Part shown: positions 1 to 12,580 of the stretch, piece after piece
Numbering within the stretch: position 1 is the stretch's first letter
Layout of the letters: each line of letters begins with the position of its first letter
From: Petrosia ficiformis
Lineage: Eukaryota; Porifera; Demospongiae; Haplosclerida; Petrosiidae
Direction of reading: 5' to 3'
Assembly: GCA_947044365.1 (NCBI GenBank)
Contig: OX345636.1
Location: 45,075,037-45,139,036, forward strand
DNA: 64,000 nt
Notes under the pieces: generated by a model
Told to the model about the DNA's origin: nothing
The model's input: the letters and a program-made list of their open reading frames with translations, nothing else
The model's database searches: none
Made by a program: the position numbers and the translations under genes

Positions 1-1697
1 ACACTATAAAATAGATTGGTTGAGTTGTGCTTGTAATTAGTACTTACTGTAACTCAATTTATGGCACCTGGTATATTTTACTATTGATATCAATGCTAAC
101 ATAATTATAACAACTATAATTATGTCAGAAATTTATAAAATGATGGTAGCCAAGTAAACAAATAGTGTGGGTTACCTCACATCCACAAATTCCATTCAAG
201 CAGTTGTGAATGTGTCCTCATAAAACTAATACAAAGTGAAATATATCATACTTGATAATACAATATTAAACATTAATGAAATAATACATGAGTCATGTAT
301 TAAACACTTAATAATAAATAGAATTAGATGACATGCAAAATGTTACAGTCCATAATCTTAATTGTTTACCCAGGGCCCTAGCTGTGACTTGTAGGGCTGG
401 CCCTGAGTACTTGTATGACAAGCGTCGTCGACTCACTGATATGTCAAGTCAATGAAGTACACACTATACAATGAATTCAAAAATCTTAAGTAGTTGAATG
501 AGTTGCACATTCAATTACCATATTAACTAGAATGAAAATCACTGTTTAATTGGACCCAAAAACATGGTGGAGAATTCCAATTCTTTTAGCATAAAACAAA
601 ATTCCGCTTTTTCCGTTATTAAAACTTATGCCTTTGAAGTGAGATTAGTATTTCTTTTCACGTCTATAATTGAAATGGGTTTTAAAACTCTCATATTTTG
701 TAATACTGAAGCTTCTAACCTATTTTGCTGGAAAGTAGAAAGCCATTGATGTCAAATTTATCCTTCGATATCAGCAGGAAGAAAGCAAGGCGAGCACTTT
801 AATGTATAGTATATAGTCCCACGGGCAATGCCCACTTCTATACTAGCCTGTATAACTTCTGCATTTCAAACAGCAGTGACTTTAGACTCACTTAGTTAGA
901 CAGAAGAGCGATTATGAAATCCGTAGATACATGTATCAAAAACATGCATTAATGATGATGTAGTAGTCATTGATTATGTTTAATGTGAGTTACTGTTAGT
1001 AAGAACTATTATACTTAGTCCCCTGGAATTTGTTTTAATGCGACTCCACTGTATTGAGAAAAAGGTATCCCTGTGATTGCTTTGTCTGTCTGAAATTCAA
1101 CGACTTATCTTTTTCTTACATGTTAAGAATTCTTCCATTATCTTTCTACTGTTTCTCTGCTATATACAACAGCTATTAGTATTAGTTGGAGTTTTACATT
1201 CATCCTGAATCTTTCTGCTCGTCTGTAACTCAAGCACACATTCTTTTACCTGCCCCACCCACTAATTGACCTAACCTCTACGTATAGTCGTATACATGTA
1301 TGCATATTCAACACAAACATATATATATATACATGTACATTTTTTTTGTTGCAGTATAACAGTAAATAAATTTGATGCATATACGATCATCATGGATCAT
1401 GTACATATATATTATAGTATATTTACATGTATATACACGTACAGTATATGCACGTATGATTATGTTTATGATTATGTACATGTATCATTAATACACTTTA
1501 GTAATAGTATAGCTTATACATATCTAATTTCACTAATGTTTACTCCTCTGCAGTTTTGCTGCACATTTAGACTTCTGATTATACTCATGTACAAGTATGT
1601 AAAATATTTAGAGTAGTTGTTTTAAACACACTTGTAGTACTGTAATATATTATATATATACTCCACATGTACTAACTTGTACATGTACATAGTACAC
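1..1697. other. 5' flank of unit A, no gene seen
   Basis: AT-rich sequence homologous to 19190-20360 and in part to 45690-48460, the matching flanks of the second and third fibrinogen-related genes. Short open frames here are not conserved between the copies. The G3 exon of Rab unit A should lie to the left of the window, so this stretch is probably its intron. A degraded dispersed repeat (core ATCCCTGTGATTGCTTTG) lies near 1066-1200. Confidence 0.6.
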
Positions 1698-1705
1698 TAT
1701 ATAAG
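1698..1705 (+). promoter_or_regulatory. TATA box of fibrinogen-related gene 1
   Basis: TATATAAG lies 85 bp upstream of the ATG at 1783. The same motif stands 86 bp upstream of gene 2 (20365) and a variant stands 98 bp upstream of gene 3 (48469). Conservation between paralogues supports a real core promoter for an intronless gene. Transcription start not seen directly. Confidence 0.6.
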
Positions 1706-1782
1706 CTGCTAGCATACACCATTCATCTATTTATGAGATAGTAACCATCACTGCTGTTACTATCTCCTCACAACCTATTAAG

Positions 1783-2748
1783 ATGATCTGGTTCATTATT
1801 TTGTTAATTCCTGGACTGACTTCTGGAGACACTTGCAGTTGTAGTACACCTAACCAATATGAACTGCTGTGTTGTAATCCTGATAATCTTGGAAATATTG
1901 TGAGGATCGATGGAAATGATAATAGACAGAAATATGTTATTTGTCCTTCTGCTCTCCTAATTCAATGTCACCAATTTAGTTCGTGTAGCGATGTCCTCGT
2001 TCATAATCGTAGTGCCTCCTCAGGATATTATGATGTTAATTTGAGTAATGGAAGTGTTATAACTGTCTATTGTGACATGGATGGTAACAATTGTGATGGA
2101 GAAGGAGGTTGGATAAGAGTAGCACAACATAACATGAGTGAACCTGGTGCTACCTGTCCTCCTGGACTTACACTACAGAACTATAGTAATATTGATCATA
2201 GTTTGTGTGGTCGATCATCATCAGATTGTGCTTCAACCTTCTTCTCTACATATGGATTGAAGTACACTAAGGTGTGTGGAAAAGTAAGAGGATATCAGTT
2301 TGGTTCAATAGATGCATTTGCTTCTGGGAGTAGCAACATTGACTCGCATTATGTTGAAGGTATATAACATATAACATATGATAGTAATCCTCGACAACAC
2401 ATCTGGACATATGTTGGAGGAGAAAATGACTTTGCAATAAATGCAGATGATTGTCCTTGTAATAATAGAAGTAGTGTAGTTGTGCCTGATTTTGTTGGTA
2501 ATGATTACTACTGTGAATCAGGATATAGTGGTAGTCAATTTGGTAACCTGCTTGTTGAGGATATTTTATGGGATGGACAGCTATGTAGTGAAATAGAGTC
2601 TCCCTGTTGTACTACTCCTAACATGCCATGGTTTCTCAAGACACTCAATGAAGAGACTAATGATGATATTGAGTTGAGAGTGTGTGCTAATTCATTTCCG
2701 ACTAGTGAAGAAACTCCACTTGATATAATTGAAATATATATTAAGTAA
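1783..2748 (+). pseudogene. Secreted fibrinogen-related protein, copy 1, one premature stop
   Basis: Single-exon gene for a secreted cysteine-rich protein. It begins with a signal peptide (MIWFIILLIPGLTSG) and a CSC motif, then a fibrinogen-related segment with CSDVL, SGYYDV, VYCDMDG, GEGGW and NMSEPG. The C-terminal half has the VGNDYYCESG, DILWDG, CCTTPNMPWF and IIEIYIK blocks of an invertebrate family I recognise from sponges and cnidarians; the usual GWWY end of a fibrinogen domain is absent. In-frame TAA at 2365-2367 stops the protein after 194 residues, but the frame stays open from there to the natural stop at 2746-2748. In the intact copy this region reads GISITYG; here a 3-nt length change and substitutions created the stop. 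It lies inside the Rab intron of unit A, same strand. Likely a recent pseudogene or a shortened allele. Confidence 0.85.
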
Positions 2749-3712
2749 CTGATCAACAAAGCTCATACATGAATAATTCTGTGATTTACTTTAATTAGCT
2801 GAAAAATTGAAAATTTGTCTTTGTTTTCCAACTGTAAACATGGGATGTCATAACCATTGTAAATCAGCAAGCCAAGTACATTGATCATTGAATAGTATAC
2901 CATAGCAATGGGTAGCCGGAATCCTCTCTATGCAAACATAATTAATTGAATTTATTTTCATGCCTCATGTAAGCATCCATTTTCCCTTCTTTACTGAACT
3001 TTTTAGCAAATGCTGATGGAATGTGTGTGTGTGTGTTTTTGTGTGTGTGTGTTTTGGATAATAAGAGTATGTGTCGTCAAGCAGAAGCAGCATGACTAAT
3101 GTGCTTGCTGTCAACGTTTTCAATTGCCTTGTATTCTGACAGACAGACAGCCAACTCTATAGCTGCTTGCACACGTTGATAGATGGAGCATTTTCCTCCA
3201 TAAATTTTGTTATATTTCTGTTGTTCATTGAAACCTTATTAGTGAAAGCAGTGTCATACATGTAAATAGTATTTAACAATCTTAACTGTTAACATATTCA
3301 TATGCTTTGATGCTTATAGAGTCCTGTTTACCAATGCATCGAGTTAATACATGTAATAATAACTTACTTTCAAAACCTTGCAGTTAAATAATGGTCCATT
3401 CTTATTGAATTATAAAAGATCTTCATAGGGGTAGTAAGCACGGGCGTTATGTGTGCTGCAGCATCCCTAATTTTCTTGTACATTACTTAAATGAAAGCAG
3501 CATTGGTAATGAGTTATCTTAACAACGATGACCCAAAACTATACCAGGTTGCCCAAAATTCAATCTCAGAGCTACCTCTTTCCAAAAATTATGTATCCCC
3601 GTTACTAATCCTGTGGAGCATCACTACCTACAAATATCTTCCTACCCCTATGATCAGTATAATCTTGTACTTTATCTACCATGTGCTTATACACGTGTGG
3701 TCTACTAATTAA

Positions 3713-3760
3713 CTTTAGGTGGGCGTTTATTAATTAATAATTAATAAATGCCCACCTAAG
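3713..3760. repeat. Perfect-arm hairpin with TTAGGTGGGC arms
   Basis: CTTTAGGTGGGCG is followed by an AT core and by CGCCCACC-type complement (ATGCCCACCTAAG), giving arms of about 24 bp. Half-copies recur at 4711-4745, 5382-5410 and 5419-5445, which suggests a short MITE relic that was copied with the local triplication. Confidence 0.55.
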
Positions 3761-3773
3761 ACCCACTATATAT

Positions 3774-3945
3774 CAGAGAGTAGAGTGGCACGAAAAAAAA
3801 AGGCATACATTTCAATTGCAAGTGATGAGCTGAAATTCCTGCTAATATAATAGAGACAAGTGATGAGCTGAAATTCCTGCTAATATAATAGAGACAAGTC
3901 TTAATGTACACATAAATTTTCATATCTAGTGTTTTCATGACTATC
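3774..3945 (+). mobile_element. Fragment of the foldback element family
   Basis: Starts CAGAGAGTA and carries TTTCAATTGCAAGTGATGAG, the same end as in the longer copies at 61591 (+) and 47571 (-). A 40-nt stretch containing AGTGATGAGCTGAAATTCC is repeated twice in tandem. The terminal hairpin is deleted and the rest of the element is missing. Confidence 0.65.
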
Positions 3946-5471
3946 AATATATACATACAGATGTTGTGTGTGTGTGTTTGGTATGGGCGATTCAACCTCG
4001 GTCAAATCTCAAAGACCTTGTCAGCCTTAACCCAAAGGTCTGGCAACAAGGCTTGCACCTCGATTGGAATGATTGGCTAGCCTTCAGGCAACCCCACTCA
4101 TTGATTCTATTGGAATAATCGCTGCTGGTCAGCCTAATCACCCACACTCCCATTCCTATAGTTTATCCCCGGTCCCATTCCAGCATGTTGTGGCTCACGT
4201 CCATATATATTTATTTAATTTGCCATTATTTATCAGTCATATGTGAATAATAAAATCTTAAAACTTCACAGATCATGGATTATTCTTTTAGCATGCAAGC
4301 TTACAGAGTCTATTTGCTTTTTTGATCAAGTAAAATGTGGTATAGATTTAGCTATTAGCTACTTAACATAAAGCAGTGTCATAAATAGTATGTAACAATC
4401 TTAACTTTTAACATATTCACATATGCTTTGATGCTTTGGTGTTATTGGACTCCTGACAGGGATAGTCTGGCCTTGGGAACCAGAAGTGGGGGTTAAAGAC
4501 ATCTTTGGTGGGATCCCAACCCTCCCCTCTCTATCCGTATCTGGAAATGCTTATAGAGCCCTGTTTACCAACGCACCAGTAAATACATGTAATAATAACT
4601 TACTTACAATACCCTGAAGTCAAACAATAGCCCATTCCTACTGGATTACATACTCCCTTGAAAACTTTACCTACCATGTGCTTATACACATGTGCTCTTC
4701 TAATTAATCTTAGGCGGGCGTTTTTAATTAATAATTAAAATTATTGCAAGGCTATTACTATTACAAATGCTGTTGTGTTTGTGTGTGTGTTTGTGTTTGT
4801 GTGTGCGTGTGTGTGTGTGTGTGTGTGTTTTGGATAATAAGAGAATGTGTCGACAAACAGAGGCAGCGTGATTAATGTGCTTGCTGTCAACGATTTCAAT
4901 TGCCTGTATTCTGACAGACAGACAGCCGACCACTCTATAGCTGCTTGCACACGTTGATAGACCGAATACTTTCCTCCACAGACTTTATGTTTCTGTTGTT
5001 CAATGAAACTTTATTGGTGAAATTATTAAAGCAGTGTCATACATGTAAATTGTATTTAACAATCTTAACTGTTAACATATTCACATATGCTTTGATGCTT
5101 TGGTGTTACTAGACTCTTGACAGGGATAGTCTGGCCTTGGGAACCAGAAGTGGGGGTTAAAGACATCTTGGTGGGATCCCAACCCTCCCCTCTCTATCCG
5201 TATCTGGAAATGCTTATAGAGTCCTGTTCACCAATGCACCAGTAAATACATGTAATAATAACTTACTTACAAAACCCTGAAGTCAAACAATGGCCCATTC
5301 CTACTGGATTGCAAAAGATCCTACTCCCTTGAAAACTTTACCTACCATGTGCTTATACACATGTGCTCTCCTAATTAATCTTAGGTGGGCGTTTTTAATT
5401 AATAATTAAAATTATTGCTTAGGTGGGCGTTTTAATTAATAATTATTGCAAAGCTATTACTATTACAGATG

Positions 5472-5472
<1 letters not shown>

Positions 5473-5562
<90 letters not shown>
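5473..5562. repeat. (TG)45 microsatellite
   Basis: Ninety uninterrupted bases of TG repeat followed by TGCG and TGCA variants. The cysteine/valine and threonine/histidine open frames across it on both strands are artefacts of the repeat. Confidence 0.95.
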
Positions 5563-5566
<4 letters not shown>

Positions 5567-5890
5567 CGTGCGTGCATGCAACGTGTGCTGCAAATTTCAT
5601 ATGCCAAACTTGCCCATTTAAAAGTCACACCAATTTGTTTATGTTGAAATTATTATAACCCAAATATACATATACATGTACATGTCTGTATGTTATCAAT
5701 AGAGAGCAGACATTTTGTTAAACATTATTGATATACATGTACATGTACATGTGATTTTCCAACTGTTCTCATTCTTCTACTCCTCTTCCTTTTATTATCA
5801 ACTTGCCTTCTTTGTATTTACCACTCATTATTTGTCCTCTTCCTCCTCCTCCTTTCTACTCCTTCTACTCATTCTCATATAAACTTACAG

Positions 5891-5920
5891 AAGTACAAAG
5901 CAAAGTAGACTCAAAAATAT
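5891..5920 (+). CDS. Rab unit A, 30-nt micro-exon
   Basis: Acceptor CTTACAG, then 30 nt encoding EVQSKVDSKI (first E completed by the G that ends the G3 exon), then donor GTTTGTT. It fills exactly the loop missing between SWVK and the NKSD exon. The last exon base is T, where unit C has G, so the joining codon would read Ser instead of Ala. Confidence 0.75.
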
Positions 5921-6691
5921 GTTTGTTAACACATGTATTTATTCATACACAGACTGATAAATTTGTCTATGTACATATACTCATATCAACCATATCTTCA
6001 ATCAATTCCGTGTCTTCAATCAATATTCAACCATGTTCTTGAGCAACAAATATGAAATACTTGAACTTGAATTTAAATTAAATACTTGCTATTTTATTGA
6101 AATATTGTGTCTATGAAGTGCAATAAGTACATGGTCTTCATGGATGTCAAATTTCATTACCAAAATTAATGTCTAAAAAAGTGAACATTTAATGTAAGCA
6201 TTTTCTCAAAATTGATCCTTATAATTATTGTAAAATGTTTATTGTGAATATACATGTACTAGTGCTGAAATGAATATGTCTTTTAAATACTAAATACACT
6301 GTATTATCACATGAAAAGCCAATGAGAACATGAAATATGACATATGACATATCACCTTTAGAGCCTTTCTAAGCGGCTGCTCAGTTGTTTCAGTGCACAG
6401 AAAAACAATTGCAGTGTGAGCATCTTTATGCTAATACCACACAAGAAATAACTATTCTGCAATACATTCTTGAGTAATTTAGGGAGCCACTGGAAAGTCA
6501 TATAGCAAATTAAATGAAGTGTCTAGTTTGTAATTATAAACATGATGACAAGATGCCAGATTTTGTGTGGATAGGGAAGTGCCTCCTCCTTCCTCCCTCA
6601 GTATGTAGTAGGCATTTGATCTCAACATTGTTTGATCAATTATTTTAAGTTGGATTATTCACTTATTGCCTCTGCTATCTCTCCCTTGCAG

Positions 6692-6817
6692 CAATGAGTG
6701 TTGTTGGTAACAAATCTGATCTTGAAGACAGCAGGCAGGTACCTTGTGACAGAGGAGAAGTGTTTGCTCATACACTTGGTGCAATGTTCACTGAAACTTC
6801 AGCATCAGATAATATTG
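6692..6817 (+). CDS. Rab unit A, G4/G5 exon
   Basis: Acceptor CCCTTGCAG; frame from phase 1 reads MSVVGNKSDLEDSRQV, then GEVFAHTLGAMFTETSASDNI. NKSD is the G4 motif and ETSA the G5 motif. The donor GTACTG is weak but the same GTACT is kept in unit C. Confidence 0.8.
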
Positions 6818-6924
6818 GTACTGAAGTCATGATACACACATGTTTACATACATACATGTATTGTATGGCCAGAGGGGTAAATCATTGTTAGATCATTTGC
6901 TCATGATACATTGTATATGGAGAA

Positions 6925-7260
6925 ACGAGATATATAGAGAAAAAAGTATCCCTATGATTGTTTTGTAGTGTCCAGTGTTCAGTAATCATGGCTGACTTTA
7001 TCATGCCTGAAACACAACAGCCTATTATAGTGGTTACTATTTTGATTATCTACACTCCTTACCTTTTAAAGGATCTTGTATAACTATAGGAACATATTTC
7101 AGGTAGAACAGCCTTTAGTTCATGTTTCTACGTAACCTACAAGTAGCTTTCTTCCTGCTGGTGTGTAGACCTCGAGTGCACTTTCTATTATGTGTCATGC
7201 CCATACAACTTCTCTAACAACATATATGTGATTATGACACAAGAATATATATGTTATTAT
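6925..7260 (+). repeat. Dispersed repeat with ATCCCTATGATTG end
   Basis: Begins AAGTATCCCTATGATTG and holds CATGGCTGACTTTATCATG and ATATTTCAGGTAGA. Related copies are at 10826-11290 (reverse), 53800-54010 and 54175-54480. It has no coding capacity and is probably a MITE or SINE-like family. Confidence 0.5.
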
Positions 7261-8074
7261 GTACATGTATATAGATTCAACCTTGTGGAAATCAATCAAA
7301 GAGATGCCTCTATGACCATAAAAATCATGTAATACAATACAGTACATGTAGTATAGTACCTAAGCTTGTATTATAAACATTACTGCTTTGTTTACACATA
7401 AAGTAAACAGTACTACTGTTGAGGAGAGTTTTAATAAATCATAATTAGATTATTGCCTTAGTACATTTTTACAGTAATGATACTGTAATAAAAATACCAC
7501 CATAATAGTATAGTGAATTGTAATACTTGACTTTACATGTGCACTGCAGTATATGTGACTACATGTATACTGTGTTGTATTGTACAATAGTATTATGAAC
7601 AGTACTACTTACTATAACTGTATTGTTGTCCATTACTATATGTCAGACATGAGAAGCCCAATTTTAAGCGCTTATAAAAGGGCTTAAGCACAAGCACATG
7701 CTTTTATGAAAAAAAGTGCTTAATCGAAATTATTAAGTTAAATTATTTAAATGTGTGCTACAAAGCATTTTTCTCGTGATATCTTATTTTCACAGTTTCT
7801 TTTGTATATAAGTACATGTAGTAGCTTCTGCAAGCTTTCTTTCTAATAGTGTGCACAGGAGAGAGACAGAGACAGAGATTATTAATTGTTTCCCTCTATT
7901 AAATGATTTTAGAGAGTGAATCTACATTTGTATATTATTATTATACGTACTTAAGAAAGTCGTATCTCATTCCAGGTGCTTAGTAAATTAATGGTTGTGG
8001 TGTGTAAATTACCTCTCCCTCTCTCTCTCTCTCTATCTATCTCTCTCATTGTCCCTCACTCCCTCTCTCTGTAT
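7261..8074. other. Intron of Rab unit A, no gene
   Basis: Homologous to 54480-55217 in unit C. It holds a short imperfect palindrome around AAGCACAAGCACATGCTTTT (7690-7720) and a CT-rich tract just before the tail exon. Nothing else supported. Confidence 0.6.
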
Positions 8075-8254
8075 GAGTTACGGAAGCGTTTCTCAAAGTC
8101 GGTCAAGGAGTAATAGAGTTATATCACAATCATCTACTGACCTCAACCTCAGTGAGTAGTTCATTTAGTCCATTCAGTGGAACTGTCTCTCCTTCTCCGC
8201 CTACGAGAGATAACGGAGTCAATCATGTCTATGTTTATCAAACACATTCCATAG
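8075..8254 (+). pseudogene. Rab unit A, tail exon with lost acceptor
   Basis: 180 nt, the same length as in units B and C; reads AFLKVGQGVIELYHNHLL, then a Ser/Pro/Thr-rich tail ending QTHSIG. Donor GTAAGAA is intact. The acceptor is CTGTATGAG instead of CTGTAGGAG, so the AG is gone; the next AG would shift the frame. One Lys of the helix (VKEAF) is Thr here. Confidence 0.8.
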
Positions 8255-10213
8255 GTAAGAATAAATTCTAACAACATCCAAAAACAAGACTAATTTGTAT
8301 TTAATATTGAATGTAGATTTCAAAGTTTTGAATATTCAAAAGAGGACAGCAATTTGTTGGTATTGCATTGCTTGAATTTTAACTTCAAAACATACTTAGT
8401 GCTTCCTAATGAGCACTACTTACTGTCTATTGTAAGTACTGTAGTATGTTCTGTCCTCTGTTTCCACTGGGATTTAGAGTTGATTAAAAAAATAGATATA
8501 AAGTTTCCCAAACACACATGCATATAATTAAGAAGGAAGTTAATTCATTTAGACATTCATCACACCTTACATGTGTGGTTTTAATAACCATCCATAATTC
8601 CATATACACAATGTAGGTAGTGACATGTACATGTATGTATGTACATACCAGTGAGACAATATGGAATAGAAGCTTCCATGCACAGCTTTGGCAATTACAC
8701 ACGTATATAAACTCCTGTCAGCATTAATAATAATTAACTATTTTTAATCCACCATTGTCAATATTATAACTGCATTGCATATCTTTTTTTTTAAATCGCA
8801 AATTGTGTAGCAATAGCAACATGTGTCTTCTCTAGTTGTTATTTGACAGTGGATTAGAAAGTCATTCACTTGGGAAATAATCAAATGCTTACCTTTATGC
8901 TTACTATGCAGCCACAGTTACTGACAGTCTCATCCCCAGCTGCCCATGCTTTTAACAACCTAATGGTCATCTGGGAATGTTACTCCATATTCTTGGCATT
9001 AGTGAATGTACATTTGTATATGTCATCTAGCTGCAATGGAATGTTTATTACATAATAATAATGGCAGCCCCGTGTGCTATGTGTTAGCAGTAATCTAGCT
9101 CTTAAGTTTGCAACATCTGACAATTATATAAAGTCTGTGAATTTGGAGATCATCCATTTTTTCAATTATTGTTCAATATGCATATGGTGTGAAACTCATG
9201 ACATCAATAATCTAATAATTCAGTAGTTTCTTGATGTAACCATGCTAGTACTATAGATAGAAACTATCGTTCTATAAATGCATACAACCTAATAATGATA
9301 AACCTTAGAATAATTTTACGTAATGCTGATGAGCAAATTATTAACCCTTTATTAACTCTATAGCTTATTATTAACCCTTTTCTTACTATAGTTTATTATT
9401 AACCCTTTATTAACTCTATAGTTTATTAGTAACCCACACTTGTAATGAGTGACAAATCACAATTTTAAATATCATTGCGAATCATTGTTACATCATAGAA
9501 GACTTAGTTTGAAAAGACTTAGAAGTACTTCAAAGTACTTACTATATAAGTAATTAAGTACTTGCAAGTACTGAACTAAAGACTTAAGTACAAGTACAAG
9601 TACTCATGTATGTGTACTTATTGTACTTAAGTACAAGTACAGTGTATGTGTACCAATGTACTTGGTCCCATGCCTGATATGTAGTATATACACCATTAGA
9701 TGACTTTGCAGTTTAACCACTTATAATCTACTGTTATAACATGTCTGATGTAGATGAGATCTGCATGCAGTCTCGTGTAGCTAGTCCCTCCCACTCTAGG
9801 AGAGTCTGGTGGACTATTGAGTGTCTCATTAACTCTAAGAGTTACTAGAAATAATGTGTTAACTGCCAAAGTTAATTAGGTGCAGAAAGAACAACTTTCG
9901 TCAGATCTATAACTCTGGAATTTTACAAGACTCAGGATTCTAGCCTACATTGCTTGAAGAAGAGCTGTTAAGAAAGTCGAAGATGCAAAAGTAATTACAA
10001 GAAGGCAATATGTTAAGCGTTTATCCATTTTCACACCCACTCAAGTTGTACCGGAAATCCAGGAGTTCTCACAACGAGACATACAATAGCTACCAGACCT
10101 TCCTTTCTCGTAGAGTGGGAGGGGTTGGCTACATGAGCCTAATCTACATGCTATTGTTAGACTATTAATTATGTTAGTGCTAAATTAAATAATAATTAAT
10201 AGTGAATTTTCAG
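8255..10213. other. Intron of Rab unit A, no gene
   Basis: Homologous to 55398-57473 in unit C and 38669-39719 in unit B (shorter). It contains triplicated TTATTATTAACCCTTT phrases (9335-9435) and a run of AAGTACTT/AAGTACAAGTAC repeats (9500-9660). Small open frames such as that at 8870 are not conserved in unit B. Confidence 0.6.
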
Positions 10214-10289
10214 GTAAAGCAGTAAAGTAGTAACTGAAAAAGAGGATGAAGAAGAAACTGCAAAATCTTCCAGCTTTCCTTGTTGTTGA
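10214..10289 (+). pseudogene. Rab unit A, last exon, frameshifted
   Basis: Acceptor TTTTCAG. The exon is 76 nt against 77 in units B and C, because one T is missing near its start. The correct frame would give the acidic tail KEDEEETAKSSSFPCC; the spliced frame instead stops after a few codons. Confidence 0.8.
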
Positions 10290-10825
10290 GTGTGTATAAC
10301 ACATTTTTGTCAATTTTATTTGTCGTGAAACTTATGCATTTGTCAATAATTATGCATGCAGTATGACTTATTATGTGACATAATTATTATGTATGTATAG
10401 TAAACATTATTTTTGTATTAATAATAGCAGGAGCCCATGGGCTCCTGATAATAGTTATAAAAAGACACCCATTCAATGGTTGATTTCTAATAGTGAATAA
10501 ATGAACTGAAATTATGAATGTTGAAAGAGAGATTGTTTTGACCTTTGAAAAACAACAGAGATTCTGTGAATATCCTGAGGATCTAGCTCTTAAAAACCTG
10601 ATTTCTCCAGTCCTAGATAGGTAACATTCCATGCATAACAGAAGTGTGATCTGCTTTTCTGCAATTATGCAGTGTTTTCAAAACATTTTAGTTGACAAGT
10701 ACAAGAAAATGAAAATAATTGCTGTTGTTCAAGTACAATGTGCTAACTGCCATTTGCAAGCTGTTCATCATGTAAACATTAACTACTGTAAATATAAACC
10801 TGCACTTTTTTTTTTAATTTTTTTT

Positions 10826-11290
10826 ATGGCCCGCAGGGTCATCCCTATGATTGCTTTCCCACGGGTTCGATGTATGTTTATAATTATATATTTTTTCTTG
10901 TGTCCACTTACGCGAGTATGCGTTGTATACGTAGTTAAGGAAGTTACATCATTCCCGGGGGCTTGGTCAATTAATGGGCGTGGCGCGTAAAAGAACGCGC
11001 GATCATTGATCAAGCTCTACACAGCAGCAGAAAGTGTAGCTTATGTAGAAACTGGAACTAATAGCTAGCTATTCTACCTGAAATATATTCCTAAAGTTCT
11101 ACAAGGTCCTTTGAAAGGTCAGGAGAGTAGATAATCAAAATAATAAGCTGTTGTCTTTCATGCTTGATAAAGTCAGCCATGATTACCGAATGCTGGACAC
11201 CACAAAGCAGTCATAGAGATATGTTTATCTTTACTTAAATTTGTAAAGCAATCATAGGGATGTTTTTTTCTCTATATACACTTGTTATTT
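10826..11290 (-). repeat. Dispersed repeat, reverse copy
   Basis: Starts GGCCCGCAGGGTCATCCCTATGATTGC and runs to GCAATCATAGGGATG, so its ends form inverted repeats around the ATCCCTATGATTGC motif. It holds GTAGAACTTTAGGAATATATTTCAGGTA-type sequence in reverse. It interrupts the region shared by units B, C and D and is absent there (39800-40260). Confidence 0.55.
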
Positions 11291-12544
11291 TTATATAATA
11301 TTTTATGCAATATAGCAAAGGATACATTAATAGCTATTAGCTAATACTAGTATGTACCTGAAATAATATAAATATATATATATATGTATATATTATAAGT
11401 ATATTACATAAAAAGAGGTGCTATTTGTAGTTTAAATGAATAAATGTTGTATGAAGTAAGTGCATCCAACAGTAGGTTATTCCATATGAAAATAATGTTT
11501 GGTACAAAGAATGATTTGAAACAATTGGTTCTAGCAAATAGTTGATAGAGTTTAGGAAGACAAGAATTGTTCCTGTCAGGGGCTGTAATGAATATATCAG
11601 AATGAAAATACAAAAGACTATGAAGAATTTTATAAAGAGTACAAAGCTTTAAATACAATCAACGATTCTCAAGAGATGGTAAATCAGCTAAATCTAAAAG
11701 ATTTTGATAACTAAGATTCCAAATTTCAATGTAAATTTAATTATGTTTGCAATTTGTGTCTAGCAATATTAAATTCATTATTTAGAAGTGATAGATGGAC
11801 TAGTAATAAAGGACTACTAATAAAAGGATAGATTAACTAATTATTAATATATGGATTAGTAATTATAAGATATACATGTAATTGTTGTCATGAGTATAAA
11901 GACTTGGCAAGTAAGCAGTACAACCTTGTATTAGAGACATGAAGTCATTTTCTAATCGAGTATTACAGTTCATTGAAAAGAATGCTGCTATTGCCATTTG
12001 GATAATCATGATCTATCAAATTGCTTTATGTGATACACTGATAATGGATTGATAATTGGCATCAGGCAATATTGGCCATTATTTCTAGTATCAGTATCAG
12101 TTATTTCTGAAAGATGTAAATGATATTATAATAAGTGTACTATTAATGTCATTGCTTGTGATTACGTAAGTCGCTTTTTATGATACTCATAATTATTGAG
12201 AAAATGCACATTTTCATTGAAAGAATCAAAAACCACAAGGTTGATGTAATATTAATTGGTACCAGTTACCAGTACAAGTAATTAGTTTATCAGAATATCG
12301 GTAAAATCTCAGTGTATCAGCGCATATCGCATCACTATACTTTATAGGAATAACCTCCTATGTGTTGCATATATATAATAAAAAGAATAACTGCAAATAT
12401 GCAATGAAAAAAAAATTCTTTATTTTTTGACAAACTTAAAAAGTATAATACATTAAGTCATTATTATTAATATATGGATTAGTAATTATAAGATATACAT
12501 GCACGTTTGCTCTACACAACATGTACTTATTTCCTGTCTTATTA

Positions 12545-12580
12545 TGACGTCACACCAAAACAGGAAGTAAATAAACCAAG
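12545..12580 (+). promoter_or_regulatory. CRE, ETS and YY1-like cluster before the ATG exon of unit B
   Basis: TTTCCTG and CAGGAAGT (ETS-type, inverted pair) flank a perfect CRE palindrome TGACGTCA at 12545-12552, and AAGATGG spans the ATG at 12581. The same arrangement occurs at 40950-40993 and, with a degraded CRE, at 58785-58829. Such clusters are typical of TATA-less animal promoters; the promoter role is inferred. Confidence 0.5.

Larger units (their letters stand above)
2990..5460. repeat. Locally triplicated block of about 650 bp
   Basis: Three head-to-tail copies, roughly 3010-3740, 4340-4790 (partial) and 4775-5460. Shared landmarks are a (TG)n tract, the phrase TGCTTGCTGTCAACG, a GACAGACAGCC stretch, CTTGCACACGTTGATAG, and a TTAGGTGGGCG hairpin at the end. 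The second and third copies also share a 120-bp stretch (4440-4560 and 5100-5220) with GGGATAGTCTGGCC. A foldback-element fragment and another insertion separate copies one and two. No coding potential beyond low-complexity frames. Confidence 0.65.
5891..10289 (+). pseudogene. Rab-family GTPase, unit A, 3' exons (decayed)
   Basis: Four exons of a small Rab-type GTPase, a prenylated membrane-traffic switch: 30-nt exon 5891-5920, G4/G5 exon 6692-6817, tail exon 8075-8254, last exon 10214-10289. Exon phases chain as 1, 1, 1 and the joined frame gives NKSDL (G4, guanine specificity), ETSA (G5), a helix-5 stretch AFLKVGQGVIEL, a Ser/Pro-rich hypervariable tail and a terminal FPCC. Lesions: the acceptor before the tail exon reads TAT where unit C has TAG, and the last exon has lost one T (GTAAAGC against GTAATAGC), which brings in an early stop. 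The 5' exons lie outside the window. The family is Rab; the subfamily is uncertain, with a Rab5/21/22-like flavour (APMYYR in the sister copies). Confidence 0.8.
10290..12580. other. 3' flank of Rab A and upstream region of unit B
   Basis: A conserved AATAAA at 10496-10501 lies 207 bp after the Rab stop (181 bp in units B and C) and is a candidate poly(A) signal. A reverse copy of the dispersed repeat spans 10826-11290 (GGGTCATCCCTATGATTGC). A TE relic with TAATGGATTGATAATTGG lies at 12040-12330. No gene seen. Confidence 0.55.

Noticed and set aside
4000..4200. GC-richer stretch with short inverted words, first taken as a possible tRNA or SINE
   Set aside because: No A/B box pair or cloverleaf could be found.
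5423..5658. Open frames of alternating Cys/Val and Thr/His
   Set aside because: They are translations of the (TG)45 microsatellite.
10631..11013. Open frames over the GC-richer stretch on both strands
   Set aside because: They fall within the reverse copy of a dispersed repeat; other copies are not open.
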